Positions 24,578 through 32,515 of a DNA stretch of 37,955 nt are shown here, one piece after another. Both the position numbers and the translations under genes were made by a program. A model generated the notes under the pieces. That model did not search any database, had not been told where the DNA came from, and saw only the letters and a list, made by a program, of their open reading frames with translations. This DNA comes from CAMFTQ01 sp051881615 (lineage in GTDB: Bacteria > Bacillota > Clostridia > Oscillospirales > Acutalibacteraceae), in the NCBI GenBank assembly GCA_051881615.1, contig JBJEQF010000023.1, positions 1 to 37,955 on the forward strand, written 5' to 3'. Each line of letters opens with the position of its first letter. The stretch's first letter is position 1.

Positions 24578-24722
24578 GTACTCAAAAGGTGGAACCGCAA
24601 CCACCGAGTACATTGTTCTACCCTCCTCAATTCAGACCGACTTAGAGGTCTGTTTTGTACCCCCTCATTTTTAAAATCAGAAAGCACCGAGTTTCCGCAA
24701 TACTCGGTGCTTTCACTTTTTG
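24578..24722 (+). ncRNA. Candidate small RNA with three hairpins and C-rich single-stranded motifs
   Basis: A perfect TATAAT at 24566-24571 predicts a start near 24578; no good -35 is seen. The transcript would form hairpin 1 (TGTACTC 24577-24583 with GAGTACA 24606-24612, inner GGTGG/CCACC), hairpin 2 (CAGACC/GGTCTG, 24633-24652) and a strong terminator, AAAGCACCGAGT/ACTCGGTGCTTT (24681-24713), with a T-run. Between them lie single-stranded CCCTCCTC (24621-24628) and ACCCCCTC (about 24659-24666), complementary to Shine-Dalgarno sequences. It has no coding potential beyond a poor short frame. I cannot assign a known RNA family. Confidence 0.65.
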
Positions 24723-24744
24723 TTTGTTGCTTTATTATCAATAA

Positions 24745-26931
24745 TTAAGAGCCGGACTTCTGAATGTTTGCTGTGCCTGCGTCAGCTGTGTTGGCTCGCT
24801 TTGCGTTGATGCGGTCGATTTCTTCTTTGATAATATCTCCGAAGGTACTGTCATCAAGCTCCATACTCTCGTCTGCCGCTACCGACGTATCTGCAAAAGC
24901 GTCAAAAATTGCCTGCTTGCTCTCTAATACAGAAATAATTTTTTCATCAACAGTGTCCTCGCACAGCAGGCGGTACACTAATACGTTTCGTGTCTGTCCC
25001 ATTCTGTAGGCTCTTGAGATTGCCTGATTTTCAATAGACGGCTTAAACTGCGGTTCGCAGAAAATTACAACGCTTGCAGACTGAATATTAAGTCCCGTAC
25101 CGCCTGCCTGTATCTGCGCCGCCAGAACTGCGCCCTGCGGAGCTTTGTCAAATTCATCTATGATTTCCTGTCGCCTCTGCGGTGTAACAGAACCGTTAAT
25201 CGGGCCGTAGCACTTATCGCCGAGCAAAGCTCTTACCTTTTCTATAGTATCAAGGAAGAACGAGAAAACGATTACCTTTCTGCCCTCTTCTGCCGCTTCC
25301 TCAATAATTTCCATCATACGCTCCGCCTTTGAGGACTGCTGTATGTCGCTGACATTCCACGAAACACGTCTGGCTTCGGCATATTTTTTATTAAGAACTG
25401 CGTTTTCGTACACCTCTTCCTCAGCCTTTGACAGCTCACACCATTCTCTGTTTTCAATCAACTCGGGCAATTCTGTCAGAACGTCCTCACGTCTGCGGCG
25501 GTAGTAAACAGGTGCGACCTTTTCACGAAATTGCGGAGCAGAGGACATAAATTCCATTCCGTGAACAGATGACGCTATGTCAGGCTTTAGTATTTTTATA
25601 AGAGAAATCATCTCGTCAACCTTATTTTCAAGTGCAGTACCTGTCATAAAAAGCAAGCGCTGTGCGTGTTCGCTTAATTTTATTACATTTTGTGTTCTTT
25701 GTGCTTCGGGTTTTTTTATGTAATGCGCCTCGTCAACAACAAGCATAGAATACTTAAATTCATCAACAAGAGTAAAGTGAGCTGTTGTTTCATATGTTGT
25801 AACTGCTACACCGCCCGTATTCATCCACGAGCTTATAGCTGCCTGCCTGTTCTGACCGTGAACCTTTGTAACAGATAAACGGCTCATTTTTGAAATTTCT
25901 CGGCACCAGTTTGCCAGAACGCTTGCTGGGCAGACTACAACAAAATGAGTTGCTCCGGTATTGCGCAACGATACCATTGTGGCTATTGCCTGTATTGTTT
26001 TGCCGAGTCCCATCTCGTCGCCGAGCAGTATGCGCTCCTGATGTAATGCGTACTTAACGCCCCACTCCTGATAACGGCGCAGCTCGCACAGCAAGCCGTC
26101 AGAGAAAAACTCCTCGTTTTGTACCTCGTTTGCAAGCTCCTGCGGCAATCCGTAAACAGAATCATCTGTGCCGATTCTTCCCGGTGCTATATCCTCAATA
26201 ATTTTGAAGAAACGAATAGAATTCTGCGAAAAATCAGTCCACGCAGAGTAAGGTGTTATTGCGTTGATTTTTTTAATTACATCAAGGCTTTCCTGCGCTT
26301 TTTGCTGGTATTCACCGTTTATTAAATTACTTAGCGTCTGATATGCTTCAACAGCCAGCTGCTTTTTTGCGCCGGAGGTAAAAAGCCACTTAAAGCCACC
26401 TGTCGCAGGCTTTAAATCGTTTATTGATTTTTCTATGGTAGCTTTATTGTCATTAAGCAGCTGACGTACTGTAGACAGGTGCTTTTCACCGTATTTATAT
26501 TTAGAAACAGCCTGTACCAGCTTTGTCGCTTCTGTCGATTTATCGTCCTCACTGAGCTTTATTTTAACACCGCTTTTTGCCGTGGAGATAATATCGTCAA
26601 CAGCCTGCTTAATCTGCACAGCGCCCTCGTAGCCGATTCCGTTAATTCTCTCTAAGGTAAGTGGTGAAACGTCAGAAATATCAGCAATAGTATGATACCC
26701 GCAATCCTGCAATAGCTTTACTCTGAATCCTTTTTTATCTCGGTTAATCTCTTCTATCGGAATGTCCTTTAGCAGCTTTGTGACTTCATTTTCTGCCAGT
26801 GCGTCCAACGCCTTTATAATATCACAGCGCAGTGTATCGGTCAATTTCTCGGAATTTGCCAATTCAATAAGCGTTCGGCTGTGTTTTTCGATTAGTCTTT
26901 TTGCATCTGCACTGTCAAACGGTCTAGCCAT
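24745..26931 (-). CDS. SNF2-family DNA translocase/helicase
   Basis: The 728-residue protein has an N-terminal region with a helix-hairpin-helix-like segment (SPLTLERINGIGYEGAVQIK). The SNF2 core spans about 285-690: motif I LLGDEMGLGKTIQAIA, motif II VVDEAHYIKKPEAQRT, motif III LFMTGTALEN, then SAYRMGQ-type motif VI seen as AISRAYRMGQTRNVLVYRL. Bacterial single-copy SNF2 proteins of this type move along DNA and are thought to act on RNA polymerase or in repair; the target is unknown. There is no SWIM zinc finger. GGAGGG precedes the ATG. It has its own promoter and stands alone. Confidence 0.92.
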   Translation of the reverse strand: MARPFDSADAKRLIEKHSRTLIELANSEKLTDTLRCDIIKALDALAENEVTKLLKDIPIEEINRDKKGFRVKLLQDCGYHTIADISDVSPLTLERINGIGYEGAVQIKQAVDDIISTAKSGVKIKLSEDDKSTEATKLVQAVSKYKYGEKHLSTVRQLLNDNKATIEKSINDLKPATGGFKWLFTSGAKKQLAVEAYQTLSNLINGEYQQKAQESLDVIKKINAITPYSAWTDFSQNSIRFFKIIEDIAPGRIGTDDSVYGLPQELANEVQNEEFFSDGLLCELRRYQEWGVKYALHQERILLGDEMGLGKTIQAIATMVSLRNTGATHFVVVCPASVLANWCREISKMSRLSVTKVHGQNRQAAISSWMNTGGVAVTTYETTAHFTLVDEFKYSMLVVDEAHYIKKPEAQRTQNVIKLSEHAQRLLFMTGTALENKVDEMISLIKILKPDIASSVHGMEFMSSAPQFREKVAPVYYRRRREDVLTELPELIENREWCELSKAEEEVYENAVLNKKYAEARRVSWNVSDIQQSSKAERMMEIIEEAAEEGRKVIVFSFFLDTIEKVRALLGDKCYGPINGSVTPQRRQEIIDEFDKAPQGAVLAAQIQAGGTGLNIQSASVVIFCEPQFKPSIENQAISRAYRMGQTRNVLVYRLLCEDTVDEKIISVLESKQAIFDAFADTSVAADESMELDDSTFGDIIKEEIDRINAKRANTADAGTANIQKSGS

Positions 26932-26979
26932 AGCTGATACCCTCCGTAATTCTCATTTTTTATTTTTAGCCTATAAAGA

Positions 26980-27008
26980 ATTATAACAAAAGGATTTGAT
27001 TTTTACAA
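26980..27008 (-). promoter_or_regulatory. Promoter of the SNF2 gene
   Basis: Minus strand TTGTAA (27008-27003), 17-nt spacer, TATAAT (26985-26980). Confidence 0.75.
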
Positions 27009-27055
27009 GAAAATTTTATTATTTGATTTAAGAAAGTAAATCATTCTTTAACAAA

Positions 27056-27081
27056 ACAAAAAGGGCGGATAAATCCGCCCT
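27056..27081 (-). terminator. Terminator of the dockerin/CBM gene at 27171
   Basis: AGGGCGGAT-AA-ATCCGCCCT (27062-27081) followed on the minus strand by TTTTTG. An almost identical stem ends the related gene at 30294. Confidence 0.85.
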
Positions 27082-27170
27082 AAAAGTTTGATGTTTTTGT
27101 AAGGTTAATTATCAAATTAATCTTACTCAACAGCAGTAATTACGAGTGCTGCATCTTTTACTGTTGTATC

Positions 27171-28466
27171 TTATTTTTCTACTACCATCCAATAGCCTAA
27201 GAGCTGATCTGTACCTGCAACCTGTTCTGTAACTACATAAGTAGTACCATCAATTGTAAGTGTTGCTGTCTGTGTCCATTTGCTGGCCCAGTCAACAGGC
27301 TTAGTTGCGTCCATACGAACGAAGATAACATTGTAATTTGAAGGTAATTCTACTGAATATACGTGGTCGACCTCGTGTCTTATTTCAAACCACTGTCCAT
27401 TTGTGCCGTCAGGCCATGCCCATACAGCGAACTGCTCGTTGCCCTCAACGATAGCAGCAGCGTCGAAATAAATCTTTACTATTTCAGGCTCAGTCGGCTC
27501 TGTTGTTTCAGGCTCATCAGGTGTAGCCTCGCCAGGTGTTGCCTCGCCAGGTGTAGCCTCGCCAGGTGTAGCGTCTGTTGTTGGCTCTGAAGGCTCTGTT
27601 GTGTCCTCAGCTGTTGTATCTTCAACTGTTGTGTCTTCAACTGTTGTGTCCTCAACTGTTGTGTCTTCAGCTGTTGTTTCTTCTACTGGCTCTGTTGTTG
27701 CAGGCTCTTCACCGTACTTAACCCAGTTACCTGTCCACTTGCCCTTTTCGTCTGTAGTATCAGGAACGAACATCATACCGTCTTCAAGACCCTTAACGTC
27801 TTTTGTCTGCTTATCCCACTCAGTTGTGCTGGCAACGTTCTTGAACAGACCTGCTGTGATGTCAGCGTCGATTGTTGCTGAGAAGATGTTGTCAGTACCC
27901 TCTACAGGTGTTAAAGCGATTACAGTTGTATCCTTGCTCCACTGATAAAGAGCAACTACATCCCACTGTGTTTTGCTGTTGTCAAAGTAGATTGTCTTTG
28001 TGTTTACAGGAGCTGTTGAAGGCTCTGTAGCCTCTGTTATTGGCTCTGTAGGATCTACAGGAGCTGTTGTAGGCTCTTCAGGCTGGTCGTCTGTAGCAGG
28101 CTGATCGTCTGTAGCAGGCTGATCATCAGAAGCAACCTTTACAGGCTGACCGATCGGATAATCTACAGGAATTTCTGCAACGAACTTCTGAATGAGAGTT
28201 GCGTCCTTAACGTCAATATCGTTATCAGCGTTAACGTCAGCTACAACTAACTGAACATCTGTAAAGTCCTTTACAAGCTCAGCTGCATACTTCTGAACTA
28301 ATGTAGCGTCTGTTACGTCAACTTTGCCGTCAAGGTTAACGTCACCTAAAATAGGTGCTGTTGCGTCTTCAGCAGCAGAAGCAGAGAATGCTGCAACTGC
28401 AAACATTGACATAACGATTGCAATTACTACTGCCAAAGATAAAGCTTTTTTGCTTTTCTGAAACAT
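27171..28466 (-). CDS. Non-catalytic dockerin protein with two starch-binding-like modules
   Basis: The 431-residue secreted protein has a signal peptide (to about residue 31, ending FSASA) and directly after it a type I dockerin (40-99) with two Ca-binding repeats, GDVNLDGKVDVTDATLVQK and ADVNADNDIDVKDATLIQK. A Thr/Pro linker leads to a CBM26-like module (~160-255; YFDNSKTQWDVVALYQWSKD). A second linker made of TTVED and ATPGE repeats leads to another module (~330-430; IYFDAAAIVEG, FAVWAWPDGTNGQWF, VIFVRMDATKPVDW). No catalytic domain is present, so the likely role is to bring the amylosome to starch. Binding is inferred from module similarity. It carries its own promoter and terminator. Confidence 0.85.
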   Translation of the reverse strand: MFQKSKKALSLAVVIAIVMSMFAVAAFSASAAEDATAPILGDVNLDGKVDVTDATLVQKYAAELVKDFTDVQLVVADVNADNDIDVKDATLIQKFVAEIPVDYPIGQPVKVASDDQPATDDQPATDDQPEEPTTAPVDPTEPITEATEPSTAPVNTKTIYFDNSKTQWDVVALYQWSKDTTVIALTPVEGTDNIFSATIDADITAGLFKNVASTTEWDKQTKDVKGLEDGMMFVPDTTDEKGKWTGNWVKYGEEPATTEPVEETTAEDTTVEDTTVEDTTVEDTTAEDTTEPSEPTTDATPGEATPGEATPGEATPDEPETTEPTEPEIVKIYFDAAAIVEGNEQFAVWAWPDGTNGQWFEIRHEVDHVYSVELPSNYNVIFVRMDATKPVDWASKWTQTATLTIDGTTYVVTEQVAGTDQLLGYWMVVEK

Positions 28467-28526
28467 TTCTATTTCCTCCTAAAAAATATAATTTAATTTG
28501 CCGAAGCGAAAGCTTTGACAAGGTTA

Positions 28527-28555
28527 ATTATACATCAACAAAATGTAAATTTCAA
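28527..28555 (-). promoter_or_regulatory. Promoter of the dockerin/CBM gene at 28466
   Basis: Minus strand TTGAAA (28555-28550), 17-nt spacer, TATAAT (28532-28527). The leader before the ATG is about 54 nt. Confidence 0.8.
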
Positions 28556-28668
28556 GCAAATTCTTAATTTTTTGTTATTTCTTGTTACATAAATTTCAAA
28601 GTAAATTCAACATAATTTTGTAAGAAGTATATAACTGTAACTATTTTGTCATAATTTGGCTGTTTGAC

Positions 28669-28697
28669 TTGACATAAATAAACTAAAATTGTAAAAT
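28669..28697 (+). promoter_or_regulatory. Promoter of glyQS
   Basis: Perfect TTGACA (28669-28674), 17-nt spacer, TAAAAT (28692-28697). No T-box leader fits in the roughly 65 bp before the ATG. Confidence 0.75.
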
Positions 28698-28768
28698 TAT
28701 AACGGCACAATCGTGTACTTCTTATTATAACCACAAAATCAAAACACTACGGCAACGGAGGATATTTT

Positions 28769-30145
28769 ATGGAAAACAGCAAAAAGACTATGGAAAAAAT
28801 TGTTGCGCTGTGCAAAAACAGGGGCTTCGTTTACGCTGGCTCTGAAATTTACGGCGGACTTGCAAACACCTGGGACTACGGTCCTTTGGGTATGGAGCTT
28901 AAAAACAACATCAAAAAAGCTTGGCTCAAAAAATTTGTTCAGGAAAATAAATACAACGTCGGTCTTGACTCTGCAATCCTGATGAATCCGCAGACCTGGG
29001 TTGCCTCCGGTCACTTAGGCGGATTTTCCGACCCGCTTATGGACTGCAAGGAATGCAAAACTCGTCACCGTGCAGACAATCTTATCGAGGATTTTGACGG
29101 TACAAATGTTGCCGGCTGGACAAATCAGCAGATGACAGACTACATTGCAGAGCATAACATCGTTTGCCCGAACTGCGGTAAGTCAAACTTTACAGACATC
29201 AGACAGTTTAACCTTATGTTCAAGACTTTTCAGGGCGTTACAGAGGACAGCAAGAGCGAGATTTATCTTCGTCCCGAAACTGCGCAGGGTATTTTTGTAA
29301 ACTTTGCAAATGTTCAGAGAACATCAAGAAAAAAAGTTCCCTTCGGCGTTGCACAGATTGGTAAGTCGTTCAGAAACGAGATTACACCGGGCAACTTTAT
29401 TTTCAGAGTAAGAGAGTTTGAGCAGATGGAGCTTGAATTCTTCTGCAAGCCGGGCACTGACCTTGAATGGTTCGATTACTGGAGAGCCTTCTGCCGTGAC
29501 TGGCTGTATTCGCTTAATATCAAGGCAGAAAACCTACGTCTGCGTGACCATTCGGCAGACGAGCTTTGCTTCTACTCAAAGGCTACAACCGACTTTGAGT
29601 ACCTCTTCCCGTTCGGCTGGGGCGAGCTTTGGGGCGTTGCCGACAGAACCGACTACGACCTTACACAGCACATCAAGACAAGCGGCAAAAGCCTTGATTA
29701 CTTCGATCCCGAAACTAACGAAAGATATGTTCCTTACGTTATTGAGCCGTCACTCGGTGTTGAGCGTTTGTTCTTAGCACTTGTGACAGAGGCGTATGAC
29801 GAGGAGGTAATAAACGAGAAGGACACACGTGTGGTTATGCGTCTGCACCCGACATTAGCACCGTTTAAGGCTGCCGTTTTACCGCTTTCAAAGAAGCTTT
29901 CTGACAAAGCTGACGAGGTTTACACAATGCTTTCAAAGAGCTTTATGGTAGATTTTGACGACGCAGGCTCTATCGGCAAGCGTTACCGCCGTCAGGACGA
30001 AATCGGCACACCGTTCTGCATTACTTATGACTTTGATTCGATTGAGGACGGCTGTGTTACAGTTCGTGACAGAGATACAATGGAGCAGCAGCGTGTAGCT
30101 ATTGATAAGCTGACAGACTTCATAAGCGAAAAGATAAAGTTTTGA
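28769..30145 (+). CDS. glyQS: Glycyl-tRNA synthetase, single-chain type
   Basis: This 458-residue class IIa synthetase attaches glycine to tRNA-Gly. It is the single-chain dimeric form, not the alpha2beta2 form. Motifs: N-terminal RGFVYAGSEIYGGLANTWDYGPLG, a zinc-type insertion (CKECKTRH...CPNCGK), ETAQGIFVNF, motif 2 FRNEITPGNFIFRVREFEQME, motif 3 PSLGVERLFLAL, and a C-terminal anticodon-binding domain (from about 360, MRLHPTLAPFKAAVLPL). GGAGG precedes the ATG. It has its own promoter and terminator and interrupts the amylosome genes. Confidence 0.97.
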   Translation: MENSKKTMEKIVALCKNRGFVYAGSEIYGGLANTWDYGPLGMELKNNIKKAWLKKFVQENKYNVGLDSAILMNPQTWVASGHLGGFSDPLMDCKECKTRHRADNLIEDFDGTNVAGWTNQQMTDYIAEHNIVCPNCGKSNFTDIRQFNLMFKTFQGVTEDSKSEIYLRPETAQGIFVNFANVQRTSRKKVPFGVAQIGKSFRNEITPGNFIFRVREFEQMELEFFCKPGTDLEWFDYWRAFCRDWLYSLNIKAENLRLRDHSADELCFYSKATTDFEYLFPFGWGELWGVADRTDYDLTQHIKTSGKSLDYFDPETNERYVPYVIEPSLGVERLFLALVTEAYDEEVINEKDTRVVMRLHPTLAPFKAAVLPLSKKLSDKADEVYTMLSKSFMVDFDDAGSIGKRYRRQDEIGTPFCITYDFDSIEDGCVTVRDRDTMEQQRVAIDKLTDFISEKIKF

Positions 30146-30170
30146 TTCTGATTTAATACAAAATAATTCA

Positions 30171-30207
30171 GCTCCCTTCCTGTTTTATTAGGAAAGGGAG
30201 CCTTTTT
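30171..30207 (+). terminator. Terminator of glyQS
   Basis: GCTCCCTTCCT with AGGAAAGGGAGC around an 8-nt loop, followed by TTTTT at 30203-30207. Confidence 0.85.
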
Positions 30208-30233
30208 ATTAATTATTACTAATAAACCAAAAC

Positions 30234-30258
30234 AAAAAGGGCGGAAAAAATCCGCCCT
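30234..30258 (-). terminator. Terminator of the dockerin gene at 30294
   Basis: AGGGCGGA (30238-30245) with TCCGCCCT (30251-30258), followed on the minus strand by TTTTTG. Same stem sequence as at 27062-27081. Confidence 0.85.
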
Positions 30259-30293
30259 AAAATCAGAAGTATTGATTTTTATTTGTCAGTAAA

Positions 30294-32238
30294 TTATGAT
30301 AATGTAATTGTATGTGTTTCGTCAACTGTCATATTATCCCAGTGATTCCATACTTCAGTTAATTTATCAGGATTTAATCTATTTACAGTAACAGTTGTAA
30401 CTGTATCAGGAACAATTACAGTCATATTTACAATGTCAACCTCGTACTCTGTACCTGTAGCATCGTCAACAACTACAAGCTTTGCACCGTAATTAGTTAC
30501 CCAACTTGGACCGCTGATTGTTAAACGGATTTCGCCCTCACCGGGTTCAGCAGCTGGTGTAACCCACTGGCATGCATTATTGCTTGTAAGCTTAAGTGTT
30601 GTAGAAACTGCAGTATCTACAGCAGCAGTCCAAGCGTTCCATACCTGTGTGCCGTCAGGATTCATTCTGTTTAATTCGATGTTCTTTACTGTTTCAGGAA
30701 GTGCAACAGTTAAATTATCCATATCAACTGTGTACTCGTCATTTGTATCTGCATCAACAACTACAAGGTATGCATCTGCATCAGTGACCCAACTAACAGA
30801 AGAAATGTCTATTGTTAACTCAAATGTTGCAGGCTCGTCTGGATTTTCAGGCTCATCAGGTGAAGCTGGCTCATCCGGTGAAGCTGGTTCATCCGGTGAA
30901 GCAGGCTGATCCGGTGTAGCAGGTTCGTCAGGTGAAGCAGGCTCATCCGGTGAAGCAGGCTCTGTTGTAGCAGGCTCTGTTGTATCCTCTACTGTTGTGT
31001 CTTCAACTGTTGTGTCTTCTACTGTAGTATCTTCTACTGTTGTGTCTTCTACTGTTGTGTCTTCTACTGTTGTGTCTTCTACTGTAGTATCTTCTACTGT
31101 TGTGTCCTCAGGATCTGTTACTATTGTTGTATCCTCAGCTGTTGTTGGCTCAGGATCAAAGCTCCAGTCTGAAATCCATGCCTGTGCAAAGTCAGCAGGC
31201 TTACCAGCAGGGAAGTAGAAGAGCTGACCGCTGTAGGAAGCACAGCTGCCTTTGATGATGTCGTCCCATCTTTCCTGACCGGTCTTATCATTTGCAACGT
31301 CGTTAAAGCCTATATGAGTATAATTGCCGTCAACAATGCCGGACTGCTTATAAACTTTGAAGCCGTTGTATGTTCTTCCTGTATCAACAGGATTGTAATA
31401 ATATTTAGAACCGCCGTCACCGTTTTCTACAAAGTAACCGTATGGCTTACCCTCAGGGAACTGACCGGCAAAGTACAGTGTAATACCGTCGTCGCCTGTT
31501 GTCGGCTCTGTAGGATCTACAGGAACTGTTGTTTCAGCTGAAGGCTCTGTTGGATCTGTAGGATCTACAGGTGCTGTTGTTTCAGCTGTAGGCTCTGTTG
31601 GATCTACAGGAGCTGTTGTTTCAGCTGTAGGCTCTGTTGGATCTACAGGAGCTGTTGTTTCAGCTGNNNNNNNNNNNNNNNNNNNNNNNNNNNNNNNNNN
31701 NNNNNNNNNNNNNNNNNNNNNNNNNNNNNNNNNNNNNNNNNNNNNNNNNNNNNNNNNNNNNNNNNNTAGGCTCTGTTGGATCTGAAGGATCTACAGGTGC
31801 TGTAGTTTCAGCTGTTGGCTCAGTTGGATCTACAGGAGCTGTTGTTTCAGCAGTTGGCTCAGTTGGATCTACAGGTGCTGTTGTCGGCTGTTCATCAGGT
31901 ACTACAACGTCCTTACCTATACCTAATGCACTGCAATCGTATCCTGCAACATATTTCTGAACCCAAGTTGCATCGTTTACAGTCAGCTTGCCTCCGTCAA
32001 CATTTGCAAGAATTTGCTGCTCATCAGTTAATGTAACAACATCTGCAACTGCCTTCTGAATAAGTGTTGCGTCTTTGATGTCGATTTTTCCGCTCTGGTC
32101 AACATCTCCCAAAATACCGATGACTTTACCGTTTAAGACATCTTCTGCGGCCGAAACGCTTGGAATTGCCATTGCAAACATACTTAAAATCATTGCAACA
32201 ACAAGTACAAGGCTTAGGGCCTTTCTTTGTTTTTTCAT
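30294..32238 (-). CDS. Non-catalytic dockerin protein with CBM26-like and two duplicated starch-binding-like modules (contains assembly gap)
   Basis: The frame is open from the ATG at 32238 to the gap and from the gap to the stop at 30294. The sequence has a signal peptide (to about residue 31), a dockerin (~42-100; GDVDQSGKIDIKDATLIQK, second repeat GGKLTVNDATWVQK, weaker in Ca ligands), and a 13-residue DPTEPTAETTAPV repeat linker holding the gap. A CBM26-like module follows (ITLYFAGQFPEGKPYGYFVE ...), then a TTVED linker and a SPDEPA linker. The C-terminus has two homologous ~85-residue modules (SWVTDADAYLVVVDADT..RMNPDGTQVWNAWT and SWVTNYGAKLVVVDDAT..RLNPDKLTEVWNHW). No catalytic residues are seen. 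As given, the frames differ across the 100 N but agree if the gap is a multiple of 3. Confidence 0.8.
31501..31890 (-). repeat. 39-nt coding tandem repeat (DPTEPTAETTAPV linker)
   Basis: At least five copies encode VDPTEPTAETTAP or close variants on both sides of the N-run. The high identity explains why assembly failed here. Copy number is uncertain. Confidence 0.85.
31667..31766. other. Assembly gap (100 N)
   Basis: Exactly 100 N, the usual placeholder for unknown length. The bases on each side, ...GAGCCTA and CAGCTGAAACA..., join seamlessly into GAG CCT ACA GCT GAA ACA in the repeat register, so the true insertion is likely zero or a multiple of 39 nt. Confidence 0.95.
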
Positions 32239-32255
32239 GAAAATTCCTCCTAATC

Positions 32256-32283
32256 AGTTTTAATGATATCAATCATTAAAACT
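32256..32283. promoter_or_regulatory. Perfect 12-bp inverted repeat at the start of the dockerin gene transcript
   Basis: AGTTTTAATGAT-N4-ATCATTAAAACT directly abuts the -10 box and overlaps the predicted transcription start (~32277), ending 17 bp before the ATG. Its position fits an operator; an mRNA hairpin near the ribosome-binding site is the alternative. Confidence 0.6.
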
Positions 32284-32312
32284 ATAATATCATATTTTAC
32301 AGAAGAATTCAA
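32284..32312 (-). promoter_or_regulatory. Promoter of the dockerin gene at 32238
   Basis: Minus strand TTGAAT (32312-32307), 17-nt spacer, TATTAT (32289-32284). Confidence 0.7.
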
Positions 32313-32452
32313 CTTGATTTTATATTTTTTGTGACAAATTATCAAAGCGTAATTTAGTGAAAATTCACAATTTTTGGTAAATCATAATTTTACATTCTTT
32401 CAATCTTATGCGCCTATACATACTTAACCAGTGTTCTCAATTCCGCATACAG

Positions 32453-32483
32453 TAAAAAAACATCCCCGATTTCTCGGGGATGT
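32453..32483 (-). terminator. Terminator of the cohesin gene at 32516
   Basis: ACATCCCCGA (32460-32469) with TCGGGGATGT (32474-32483), followed on the minus strand by a run of seven T. Confidence 0.9.
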
Positions 32484-32515
32484 AATAGTCGGAAATTATC
32501 AGTTAATCAGATTGA

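Noticed and set aside
24560..24748. Short plus-strand frame over the candidate small RNA
   Set aside because: It has no ribosome-binding site, starts at the -10 box and crosses all three hairpins.
28698..28768. T-box leader for glyQS
   Set aside because: The space between promoter and start codon is too short and has no T-box sequence.
30997..31218. Plus-strand frame rich in Val-Ser-Ser-Thr repeats
   Set aside because: It is the antisense of the TTVED linker of the dockerin gene; repeats leave all frames open and there is no ribosome-binding site.
31501..31890. Regular repeats that might be taken for a CRISPR array
   Set aside because: The 39-nt units are contiguous, in frame and encode a Thr/Pro linker; there are no unique spacers.
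30294..32238. A frameshift or two separate genes at the dockerin protein
   Set aside because: The frame difference comes from the arbitrary 100 N; the flanks fuse in frame in the repeat register and no start signal is seen on the downstream side of the gap.
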